Positions 1-5,019 of a stretch of 5,019 nt of DNA are shown here, in pieces. A program made the position numbers and the translations under genes. Positions within the stretch are counted from its first letter, which is position 1; every line of letters starts with the position of its first letter. The stretch comes from an uncultured Methylobacillus sp. (GTDB lineage: Bacteria > Pseudomonadota > Gammaproteobacteria > Burkholderiales > Methylophilaceae). Below the pieces are notes generated by a model. It made no database searches. It worked only from the letters and a program-made list of their open reading frames with translations, and was not told the DNA's origin. Location: NCBI GenBank assembly GCA_946481235.1, contig CAMLME010000139.1, forward strand, positions 1 through 5,019, written 5' to 3'.

Positions 1-53
1 CTGTGACCTTCGGGTTATGAGCCCGACGAGCTGCCAGACTGCTCCACCCCGCG
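1..53 (-). tRNA. Initiator tRNA-fMet (CAT anticodon), 3' part beyond window edge
   Basis: Read on the minus strand from position 53, the sequence folds as the 5' part of an initiator methionine tRNA: acceptor strand CGCGGGG, D stem GAGC/GCTC, and an anticodon arm with loop CTCATAA. The anticodon CAT lies at 17-19. Two initiator hallmarks are visible. The anticodon stem ends in three consecutive G:C pairs next to the loop (GGG/CCC, at 22-24 and 12-14), and the D stem carries A11:U24. The first base is C, as expected for the unpaired C1 of bacterial initiators, but its partner at position 72 lies outside the window. The T arm is entered only at its first bases, and the 3' acceptor strand and CCA are not visible. 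The role is to carry formyl-methionine to the ribosomal P site at start codons. Confidence 0.96.
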
Positions 54-95
54 TCCGATTCGGCGCTTCGTTTATCTGTCGCGTCGAGAGGTGAG

Positions 96-125
96 ACTAT
101 AGCAAAACGGGGGAGATGGTGTCAA
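96..125 (-). promoter_or_regulatory. Sigma70 promoter of the tRNA-fMet gene
   Basis: On the minus strand there is a perfect -35 hexamer TTGACA (125-120), an 18-bp spacer and a near-consensus -10 TATAGT (101-96, one mismatch to TATAAT). Transcription would start near position 89, giving a 5' leader of about 35 bases before the mature tRNA end at 53; RNase P would remove it. The quality and location of the hexamers fit a strong constitutive tRNA promoter. The start point is inferred from spacing, not measured. Confidence 0.85.
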
Positions 126-133
126 GCAGGAAT

Positions 134-149
134 CTGCCTTGTCCGGCAG
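134..149. other. Short hairpin between SDR gene and tRNA promoter
   Basis: CTGCC (134-138) and GGCAG (145-149) form a perfect 5-bp stem around a 6-base loop, just upstream of the tRNA -35 box and 65 bases past the SDR stop codon. It has no T tract on either strand, so it is not a convincing intrinsic terminator. It could be a weak pause or RNA-end structure for the operon transcript, or chance. No gene is supported between 126 and 214. Confidence 0.3.
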
Positions 150-214
150 TACAGGCGGAGAAAAGGAGCACTCACGAGACATTCCCACCAAGCTTAAAAC
201 CAGGTGGCCTTTGA

Positions 215-1213
215 TTATGTTGAGGAATGCTGACTTAGCAGACCCTGCTCGCGATACCAGGCAACAGTTCTCCGGAAACCTTCATCGAGATTGGTCTTGG
301 GCTCGTAACCCAGCAGCCGCCTTGCCTTGTCGGTAGAAAACGCCCGATTGTGCTTGAAAAACGTAAGGCGACGCCTGTGTAATGGAGGCTGTATGCCCAG
401 CGGTTTGCAGAGCCATTCGCAACTGGCAGCGGCAAGATTCATCAATCCGTAAGGAATAGTAAGCATGGGAGTCCTGGCGCCCATCGCATTCGCAGCGGCG
501 GCAACATACTCGCGTAGCGGCATATAGCGTGGGCCGCCGATAATGAATACCTCCCCTGCGGCCTGATCCACAGTCATTGCCAGCATGAAGCCCTGCACCA
601 GATCATCGATGTAGACCGGATGGAAATTGGCCTGGCTGCTGCCCACGAAGAAGAACATGCCTTTTTCTATCATGCGGAACATCTTGAGCATGCGCGTATC
701 GCCCGGCCCGTAGATGCCGCAAGGACGGATCACCACCACCTCAATGCCCTGGTCATGCATGCCGAGGCAGTACTTTTCCGCCATCAGCTTGGTTTCCTGA
801 TAGTAGTCGCGCGGATCATATGGCGCGTTCTCGTCCGCCGGCGTTTTGGAAACTGTTCCATGCACGCCTATTGTTGAACAATAAATGAATCGGCGGACGC
901 AGGCCTGGCGGCTGGTTTCCAGCAGAGAACGCGTACCTTCGTAATTGACGGAAAGAAACTCCTCAAGGCTTCCTTCGCTACGATACATGGCCGCAATGTG
1001 AAACACCGTGTCGACACCATGCACTAATCTTGAAAGCGCTTCTGAATTACCAAGATCACCCACCACCACTTCAAGCTTATCCGACGGCTCAATGCCAGAA
1101 GTTGAACGAACCAGCGCGCGTACGTGGTAGCCGTCAGCCAGCAACCTCTTAATCAGCGCGGCACCTGTGAATCCCGTACCTCCGGTTACTGCAACCGTCA
1201 TATTTGCATTCAT
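215..1213 (-). CDS. NAD(P)-dependent epimerase/dehydratase-like protein (extended SDR)
   Basis: A 332-residue protein of the extended short-chain dehydrogenase/reductase family, of normal length. The N-terminal Rossmann fold carries the nucleotide-binding motif TGGTGFTG (residues 10-17). A GDL motif follows at 52-54, then HIAA at 72-75, the Ser/Thr of the active site in YCSTIGVHG (T114 aligns with the catalytic Ser/Thr of GalE-like enzymes), and the YxxxK pair Y138/K142. The C-terminal tail has the pattern A-RRLLGYEP...GFRRTVAWY, common in dihydroflavonol-reductase/3beta-HSD-like and hopanoid-associated epimerases (HpnA type). It probably oxidises, reduces or epimerises a nucleotide sugar or small hydroxyl/keto substrate in the cytoplasm; the substrate cannot be told. 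The start chosen is ATG at 1213 because it overlaps the upstream methyltransferase stop as ATGA and has AGGG 7 bases upstream; an in-frame ATG at 1258 would overlap that gene by 49 bases. Last gene of the three-gene operon; stop TAA. Confidence 0.9.
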   Translation of the reverse strand: MNANMTVAVTGGTGFTGAALIKRLLADGYHVRALVRSTSGIEPSDKLEVVVGDLGNSEALSRLVHGVDTVFHIAAMYRSEGSLEEFLSVNYEGTRSLLETSRQACVRRFIYCSTIGVHGTVSKTPADENAPYDPRDYYQETKLMAEKYCLGMHDQGIEVVVIRPCGIYGPGDTRMLKMFRMIEKGMFFFVGSSQANFHPVYIDDLVQGFMLAMTVDQAAGEVFIIGGPRYMPLREYVAAAANAMGARTPMLTIPYGLMNLAAASCEWLCKPLGIQPPLHRRRLTFFKHNRAFSTDKARRLLGYEPKTNLDEGFRRTVAWYREQGLLSQHSST

Positions 1214-1959
1214 GTCGCCGCCCTGTCCAAACGTAGGAGTACGGGATTCCCTATACATGCCGTCAGACCGATCTTGCGCAATGCTTCTTCCGCATTTCGC
1301 ACCCCTTCGGATTTCGCGAACAATCGGTGCAATGCCATCGGCAGGGTAAATTGCCGATACGCTTTCGTTGCATGGAATCCATGTTGAGCAAAACTTGTAC
1401 GAACTTCCCCATCCCAGAAGCTGCGGTATGTACGTGTGTTTTTCTCTATCATTTTTTTTAACGGGAATGTCGCCAGAGACAAGAGATTGATACTGGCATA
1501 GGTGGGATAGTCGATGATAACCGTACGGTCGGCGATACGGCAGAGCTCTGCCACCAGCCCTTGCCAGTTTTCCATATGGGAAATCAGGCGCACGCTGATC
1601 ACGGTATCGAATGCGCGATCAACGATGGGCAGGTCCACCAGGTCGCCCTCATAGAACGGAACACTATCGCCATGAAAGTTCCGCACGCGATGTGCACAGC
1701 GCTCGTTGCTACCGGCCACCGACACTTTGCATCCCTGCGCCAGCAAAGGGCCGACCAGTTGCGCATGCCCGCCCCCGACATCGAGTATGCCGCGCCCGGA
1801 AAGGGGGCGCTCGTCCTGAAGCAATGTCAGCACCCCGCGCTCCTGCACTGTCAGCAGGTAGTCGCCGACCGGGCCGGAAAAGCGCGAGGCGTAACCGTCG
1901 GATGAAGTCTCGATATCCGGCGTTTCCCGCCCGGGAGGTATGATTGCTTGTATATCCAT
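1210..1959 (-). CDS. Class I SAM-dependent methyltransferase
   Basis: A 249-residue soluble protein with a class I methyltransferase fold. Motif I is ILDVGGGHAQ (residues 58-67), the glycine-rich SAM-binding loop. An acidic GDL follows at 105-107, then the strand-4 motif FDTVISVRLISHMENW (117-132), typical of the Methyltransf_11/25 group. A preceding segment (about 22-40) resembles the cap helix region seen in such enzymes. The methyl acceptor is unknown; given the neighbours, a sugar, glycolipid or glycan hydroxyl is a reasonable inference. Its ATG shares one base with the stop of the upstream GT-C gene (TAATG), and its TGA overlaps the next start (ATGA), so translation is probably coupled along the operon. 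The nearest ribosome binding site, AGGA at 1974-1971, is 11 bases from the start, which is long and supports dependence on coupling. No membrane segments or signal peptide seen. Confidence 0.88.
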   Translation of the reverse strand: MDIQAIIPPGRETPDIETSSDGYASRFSGPVGDYLLTVQERGVLTLLQDERPLSGRGILDVGGGHAQLVGPLLAQGCKVSVAGSNERCAHRVRNFHGDSVPFYEGDLVDLPIVDRAFDTVISVRLISHMENWQGLVAELCRIADRTVIIDYPTYASINLLSLATFPLKKMIEKNTRTYRSFWDGEVRTSFAQHGFHATKAYRQFTLPMALHRLFAKSEGVRNAEEALRKIGLTACIGNPVLLRLDRAAT

Positions 1960-3638
1960 TACTTTCTGCGTCCTGTCACCAGTTCATGCACTTCGCCGCA
2001 GGCGGGTCCCACTTCATGGCCTTGCCATTTATAAACATGGAAGCCGGGTATCGCCGGTGCAAGCGGCTGGGCCAATTGCTCGATAGTATCGGCCGCTTCG
2101 TCGGATACCCCTATATAAGTGCGCCAACGTTCATTGGATACCACGACCGCACCATCGCCATAGCAGGACATTACCTTGGCGATTGTTTCGGGCCGGGAGA
2201 TTGCACGCCTGCCGGTGCGGGGATCGAGTACGAACTCGCCGCCGGGCGGAATATCTTCAACGCGATGTGTGTTGATCAACAGGTCGTAAGCCTGTAGATA
2301 AACAATGGAATTGAAATCATCTCCGACCAGCAATACGGAAGGATTGCCAATCGCGTTGCGGACCTCCGCAGCATGGTCGCTCCACGGCTTATCCGGCGGG
2401 GAGGCAACCAGTCGCGAGGGCTGGCGGATGCCGGCTACCGTATCCCGGACCAGCGACTTGATTGTCGTTCTATAGATGGGGTTCGCGATGATTGCGCAGG
2501 TAACGGTGACCAGCATCAGCAACCCAGTCAGCGCGGAGGCAACCTCTCCAGAAAAGCGACGTGACGTCGCCTGCTGCAAAGCGGCAACGCCCTGCTCCAT
2601 GGCCTTCCGGGTCGCAGGCAGCAATACCGCCGCCGCCATCCCCCACAAAGCGAACATGAAGGGAAACGCATAAAACACATAGCGCGAAGACTTCATTCCG
2701 CCCAGGGATTGAAGAATGAGCGGCACGACCGTCATGACGATGCAAAACAGTGCCGGTCGCGGCCAGCGTGCCAGGGCAATGACCCCGGCCAGCGGCAGGA
2801 ACAGCCACAGGATCGGCATCGAGAAGAAGAATTCGAGGAAATAATAAAGAAAGTTGTTCTGGTCGGGGGCCGCCCATCTGGGCGTGAAGCGGAACTGATG
2901 CAGCAGGCTGCCCGAGTATAAAAGAAGAAACGCCGCCAGCGCCGCCAGAAACAGCAGTACTCCAATACGCGCCCTTCTATCGGTCCACGCCTTGCGCGCG
3001 GCATCGCGCACTCGCAATTGCGATGACAGATCGATCAGCGCCCACAATACGAGGGCCATTAGGGCAATCACAGTAGTTACCTGCAGGTGCAACGCGACCA
3101 AAAAGGCCACAAACGCACCTGCTATCAGCCACGCCGCACGCTTCAACTCAAGGGCATCCACCGCTTTATATATCGCTACAGAACCCAGCCATATCGCCAA
3201 AGCCTGCAAAGCATAGAACCGGGTGAATTGCGTATTCACGATGGCGTAACTGGCAAAGCAGAACATCAAGGCGCCGATCCATCCCGCCCTTGTGCTTGCC
3301 TGCCGGCTCAGCCACCAGAAAATTGCGCATGTCAGCAGGGCTCCGGCGAAGACCGAAGGCAAACGGGCAATATAGAGGTCACTGCGCCCAAATAACTGGA
3401 AGGTGAACCCGATCAGCGCTGTAAAACCGCGGCCACGCAGATATTCGCCGTCCAGCATGCGAAAACTGCCGTCTTCCGCCCAGGACCTTCCCGCCAGCAA
3501 GTGGTAAATCTCATCGACATGGACGGGGTTGCTGCTGACGCCGAGCAATCGGACTGTCAGGGCCAATACAAAAATAGCAGCGGCCTGCCAAAGTAACGAT
3601 CGGCTTGCGCTAGAACTCACATGGCTTGTTAGTGTCAT
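1959..3638 (-). CDS. Multi-spanning GT-C (PMT_2/ArnT-like) glycosyltransferase
   Basis: About 559 residues. The first hydrophobic helix (about 15-34) is followed by the periplasmic-loop motif VHVDEIYH, whose Asp-Glu (D42-E43) is the usual catalytic/metal-site signature of GT-C enzymes of the PMT_2/ArnT group. Many hydrophobic segments follow, along with QFTRFYAL (137-144), a conserved motif in this superfamily. A non-membrane C-terminal domain covers roughly the last 160 residues and is probably periplasmic. Such enzymes take a sugar from a polyprenyl-phosphate carrier and pass it to a lipid, glycan or protein outside the membrane. Start: GTG at 3659 would add 7 residues but has no ribosome binding site. 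ATG at 3638 has a weak AGG 8 bases upstream and is preferred; either is possible. The stop TAA overlaps the methyltransferase ATG by one base. First gene of the minus-strand operon. Donor and acceptor are unknown. Confidence 0.87.
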   Translation of the reverse strand: MTLTSHVSSSASRSLLWQAAAIFVLALTVRLLGVSSNPVHVDEIYHLLAGRSWAEDGSFRMLDGEYLRGRGFTALIGFTFQLFGRSDLYIARLPSVFAGALLTCAIFWWLSRQASTRAGWIGALMFCFASYAIVNTQFTRFYALQALAIWLGSVAIYKAVDALELKRAAWLIAGAFVAFLVALHLQVTTVIALMALVLWALIDLSSQLRVRDAARKAWTDRRARIGVLLFLAALAAFLLLYSGSLLHQFRFTPRWAAPDQNNFLYYFLEFFFSMPILWLFLPLAGVIALARWPRPALFCIVMTVVPLILQSLGGMKSSRYVFYAFPFMFALWGMAAAVLLPATRKAMEQGVAALQQATSRRFSGEVASALTGLLMLVTVTCAIIANPIYRTTIKSLVRDTVAGIRQPSRLVASPPDKPWSDHAAEVRNAIGNPSVLLVGDDFNSIVYLQAYDLLINTHRVEDIPPGGEFVLDPRTGRRAISRPETIAKVMSCYGDGAVVVSNERWRTYIGVSDEAADTIEQLAQPLAPAIPGFHVYKWQGHEVGPACGEVHELVTGRRK

Positions 3639-3687
3639 TGATTGTGCCTGAGTTACCACTGTTTATGACTCAGCCGCTGATCATGCC

Positions 3688-3706
3688 GAGCCCTTCTCCA
3701 AGGCTC
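3688..3706 (-). other. Hairpin in the leader of the GT-C operon
   Basis: On the minus strand GAGCC (3706-3702) pairs with GGCTC (3692-3688). The stem extends by two A:T pairs past a one-base bulge, leaving a 4-base loop GGAG. It sits about 50 bases upstream of the preferred GT-C start, inside any transcript beginning in the intergenic region. There is no T tract, so it is not an intrinsic terminator. It may be a leader structure or chance. Confidence 0.25.
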
Positions 3707-3837
3707 ACTGAAAAGCAAGCCCATCTGTGCGTACTGAATGATATACCCCTGTTCCACAAGAAAAAATTAGCTCCTTTGGACTATAGACCCCCTCCCTGAA
3801 TTATCGAATCATGCACTCACAAGCAAGGGTGTGGGCT

Positions 3838-3859
3838 GCATGGTCCCCGATGATCATGC
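3838..3859 (+). other. Inverted repeat just upstream of the GT2 gene
   Basis: GCATGGTC (3838-3845) and GATCATGC (3852-3859) are inverted copies differing at one position, giving an 8-bp stem with a single G-U pair in RNA and a 6-base loop. It ends 14 bases before the GAAAGG ribosome binding site. It could be an operator half-site pair or a 5' leader hairpin affecting translation. No T tract follows, so it is not a terminator. Confidence 0.35.
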
Positions 3860-3873
3860 TGAATATAAAGAAC

Positions 3874-3879
3874 GAAAGG
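3874..3879 (+). promoter_or_regulatory. Ribosome binding site of the GT2 gene
   Basis: GAAAGG lies 7 bases before the ATG at 3887, a normal Shine-Dalgarno spacing. It supports this start, which also places the beta1 strand of the GT-A fold ([11 protein letters not shown]) at residues 4-14, as usual for the family. Confidence 0.7.
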
Positions 3880-3886
3880 TTCTGTC

Positions 3887-4831
3887 ATGGTCACTCTATC
3901 GATCGTGGTTCCGCTCTATAACGAAGAAGAGAATATCCAGCCACTCTACAAGGCCATCACCTCCGCTCTGGATGGCAAGATCGACAGCTATGAAGTAGTA
4001 CTGGTGGATGACGGCAGCAAGGACGACACTGGATTTCTGGCTGAGGTACTCGTCGAACAGGACCCCCGGATTCGCGTCGTACGCTTCAGGCGCAACTATG
4101 GACAAACCGCGGCCATGGCTGCCGGCATCAAGGAAGCCAGGGGCGATGTCATCGTCACCATGGATGGCGACCTGCAAAACGACCCGACAGACATTCCCAT
4201 GCTTTTATCGCTGATCGAGGAAGGCCACGATATTGCCGTTGGCTGGCGACGCAAGCGCAAAGACGGCAAGGCGCGCGTGTTCGTCTCGAAAGTCGCGAAT
4301 CGCATCATGGCCAAGGTCATGGGCGTTTCAGTACGCGACAGCGGTTGTTCCCTCAAGGCCTATCGCGCGGCACTGATCCAGGACATTCCGCTTTATGGCG
4401 AAATGCATCGCTTCATCCCCGCGCTTTCGCAGCTGGCCGGGGCGCGGCTGGCGCAGGTCGAGGTCAAGCATCATCCACGGCGCTACGGCGTTTCCAAATA
4501 CGGATTCTCGCGCATCTACAAAGTGATGCTGGACATCATTTCCATTCGAGCGCTGCTGAGCTTCGCCCGCCAGCCCTTCCTGTGGCTGGGCCCCATCGCG
4601 CTGGGTTCGTTTTTCGTCGGGATACTGTTTCTTCTTTCATCGATCTTTATATGGCGAGCTGCCGCCTTCGTGGACGCCAGCATCGGGGTTCTGCTGATCT
4701 CGCTTAGCGTATTCCTGACCGCCTGGGGACTGCTCGGCCGGCTCTTCCCGGCCATCGAGCCGGACAACGTCAACTTCGCTTCACTCTGTGCCACGCTGTC
4801 CGCTCGCGTCGAGAAACTAAAGGAGAGTTAA
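3887..4831 (+). CDS. GT2 polyprenyl-phosphate glycosyltransferase (DPM1/ArnC/GtrB-like)
   Basis: A complete 314-residue family 2 glycosyltransferase of the dolichyl-phosphate mannose synthase-like branch. The GT-A domain shows [13 protein letters not shown] (5-17), the nucleotide-binding VDDGSKDDT (40-48), [13 protein letters not shown] (69-81), the DxD-type metal site MDGDLQNDP (92-100, D93 and D95), GCSLKAYR (153-160), MHRFIP (172-177) and the R-x-x-G-x-SKYG signature (197-205). Two hydrophobic helices follow at about 231-254 and 264-285, as in ArnC and GtrB, anchoring the protein with its active site facing the cytoplasm. The expected reaction moves a sugar from a nucleotide donor to undecaprenyl phosphate. 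The sugar cannot be assigned. It is divergent from the GT-C gene, whose family uses such polyprenyl-phosphate sugars. The next gene begins 3 bases after the TAA stop, so the two are co-transcribed. All key motifs are intact. Confidence 0.93.
   Translation: MVTLSIVVPLYNEEENIQPLYKAITSALDGKIDSYEVVLVDDGSKDDTGFLAEVLVEQDPRIRVVRFRRNYGQTAAMAAGIKEARGDVIVTMDGDLQNDPTDIPMLLSLIEEGHDIAVGWRRKRKDGKARVFVSKVANRIMAKVMGVSVRDSGCSLKAYRAALIQDIPLYGEMHRFIPALSQLAGARLAQVEVKHHPRRYGVSKYGFSRIYKVMLDIISIRALLSFARQPFLWLGPIALGSFFVGILFLLSSIFIWRAAAFVDASIGVLLISLSVFLTAWGLLGRLFPAIEPDNVNFASLCATLSARVEKLKES
4821..4825 (+). promoter_or_regulatory. Ribosome binding site of the downstream partial gene
   Basis: A strong AGGAG (within AAAGGAGAG) lies inside the last codons of the GT2 gene, 9 bases before the ATG at 4835. 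It decides the start of the downstream gene and shows independent initiation as well as close linkage. Confidence 0.7.
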
Positions 4832-4834
4832 ATC

Positions 4835-5019
4835 ATGAAAGCCTTATTGTCGGTCGTGGAATTACAAACCCATGTCCAGATTTCCGCGATCATTCCCGTT
4901 TCGGACCGGCACGACGAACTTGAAATGGTCACCCGCGAATATTTCAGCATGCTGGTCCACAGCGGCCGCACCTTCGAAATGATCTACGTCGTGGATGGCA
5001 TGCATCCGGCAGTCGTTGC
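4835..5019 (+). CDS. Probable GT2-family glycosyltransferase, N-terminal fragment
   Basis: An open frame from ATG 4835 to the window end, 61 complete codons, cut by the edge rather than truncated biologically. After a 15-residue lead it shows ISAIIPVSDRHDEL (16-29), which matches the first strand and helix of a GT-A family 2 glycosyltransferase. It is followed by FEMIYVVDGMHP (47-58), where the nucleotide-binding strand is expected. The usual Asp-Asp-Gly-Ser of that strand reads Val-Asp-Gly-Met here, so only one of the two acidic residues is present. A divergent GT2 is most likely, but the catalytic DxD and the C-terminal half are outside the window, and the donor and acceptor are unknown. 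It starts 3 bases after the upstream GT2 stop and has a strong ribosome binding site, so it belongs to the same plus-strand operon. Confidence 0.7.
   Translation, partial: MKALLSVVELQTHVQISAIIPVSDRHDELEMVTREYFSMLVHSGRTFEMIYVVDGMHPAVV

Larger units (their letters stand above)
3660..3886. promoter_or_regulatory. Divergent intergenic region, probable promoters for both operons
   Basis: About 227 bases with no credible ORF, separating the minus-strand GT-C operon from the plus-strand GT2 operon. It must hold or lie next to the promoters of both. Candidate -10 elements are a CTATAG core at 3781-3786, readable as TATAGA on plus and TATAGT on minus (the latter identical to the tRNA -10), and TATAAA at 3864-3869 on plus. 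None has a good -35 at 16-18 bases, so no start site is claimed. An A-rich run sits at about 3759-3766. The lack of strong -35 boxes would fit activator-dependent or alternative-sigma promoters, which is inference. Confidence 0.45.

Noticed and set aside
1..53. tRNA gene as attachment site or boundary of an integrated island
   Set aside because: Integration normally uses the 3' half of the tRNA, which lies outside the window. The genes here lie on the 5' side, and there is no integrase or repeated tRNA fragment.
186..208. CCACC/GGTGG inverted pair as a terminator after the SDR gene
   Set aside because: The stem is only 5 bp with a 13-base loop and is not followed by a T tract on the minus strand.
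139..336. Plus-strand 65-codon frame across the SDR 3' end
   Set aside because: Half of it is antisense to the conserved C-terminus of the SDR, its first codon is not supported by a ribosome binding site, and the product resembles nothing.
1561..2297. Plus-strand open frames of about 110-117 codons (1561-1905, 1611-1943, 1944-2297)
   Set aside because: They lie antisense to the methyltransferase and GT-C genes, which have clear family motifs. Their translations show no recognisable domain and no good ribosome binding site; they are shadow frames.
2470..2877. Minus-strand 135-codon frame inside the GT-C gene
   Set aside because: It is an alternative frame of a gene whose real frame has consistent membrane segments; the translation is low-complexity and Arg/Cys/Gly-rich.
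4345..4794. Alternative frames over the GT2 gene (plus 4345-4707, minus 4516-4794)
   Set aside because: The GT2 frame is intact from end to end with all family motifs; these overlaps are by-products of its composition.
1..5019. CRISPR array, insertion sequence, toxin-antitoxin or phage-defence genes
   Set aside because: No regularly spaced repeats, no terminal inverted repeats, no transposase and no nuclease-like motifs were seen. Both coding units are glycan-related.

Overview
The window looks like a stretch of a proteobacterial chromosome. Base composition is moderately GC-rich by eye, the initiator tRNA is of the bacterial type with a canonical sigma70 promoter, and AGGA/GGAG-type ribosome binding sites are present. 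A beta- or gammaproteobacterium fits best, but this is inference; no species can be named from sequence alone.

Layout, left to right. Positions 1-53 hold the 5' two-thirds of an initiator tRNA-fMet gene on the minus strand, cut by the window edge. Its own promoter lies at 96-125. Positions 215-3638 hold a compact three-gene minus-strand operon. In transcription order it encodes a multi-spanning GT-C/PMT_2-type glycosyltransferase, a class I SAM-dependent methyltransferase, and an extended SDR (NAD(P)-dependent epimerase/dehydratase-like) protein. The genes are joined by TAATG and ATGA overlaps, so they are probably translationally coupled. Positions 3660-3886 are a divergent intergenic region with no gene. 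It contains a hairpin and a 9-bp direct repeat near its two ends. From 3887 a plus-strand unit begins: a complete GT2 polyprenyl-phosphate glycosyltransferase (DPM1/ArnC/GtrB-like, two C-terminal membrane segments). Three bases after its stop codon a second GT2-like gene starts and runs off the right edge at 5019.

How the genes may work together (inference): the plus-strand DPM1-like enzyme would load a sugar onto undecaprenyl phosphate on the cytoplasmic face. The minus-strand GT-C enzyme would use such a lipid-phosphate sugar as donor on the periplasmic face. The SDR and methyltransferase could alter the sugar or the acceptor. This is consistent with a cell-surface or exported-glycan locus. 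The sugar, acceptor and final product cannot be read from this window. The families are familiar ones. I did not find a clearly undescribed system; the main point of interest is the combination and the divergent arrangement.
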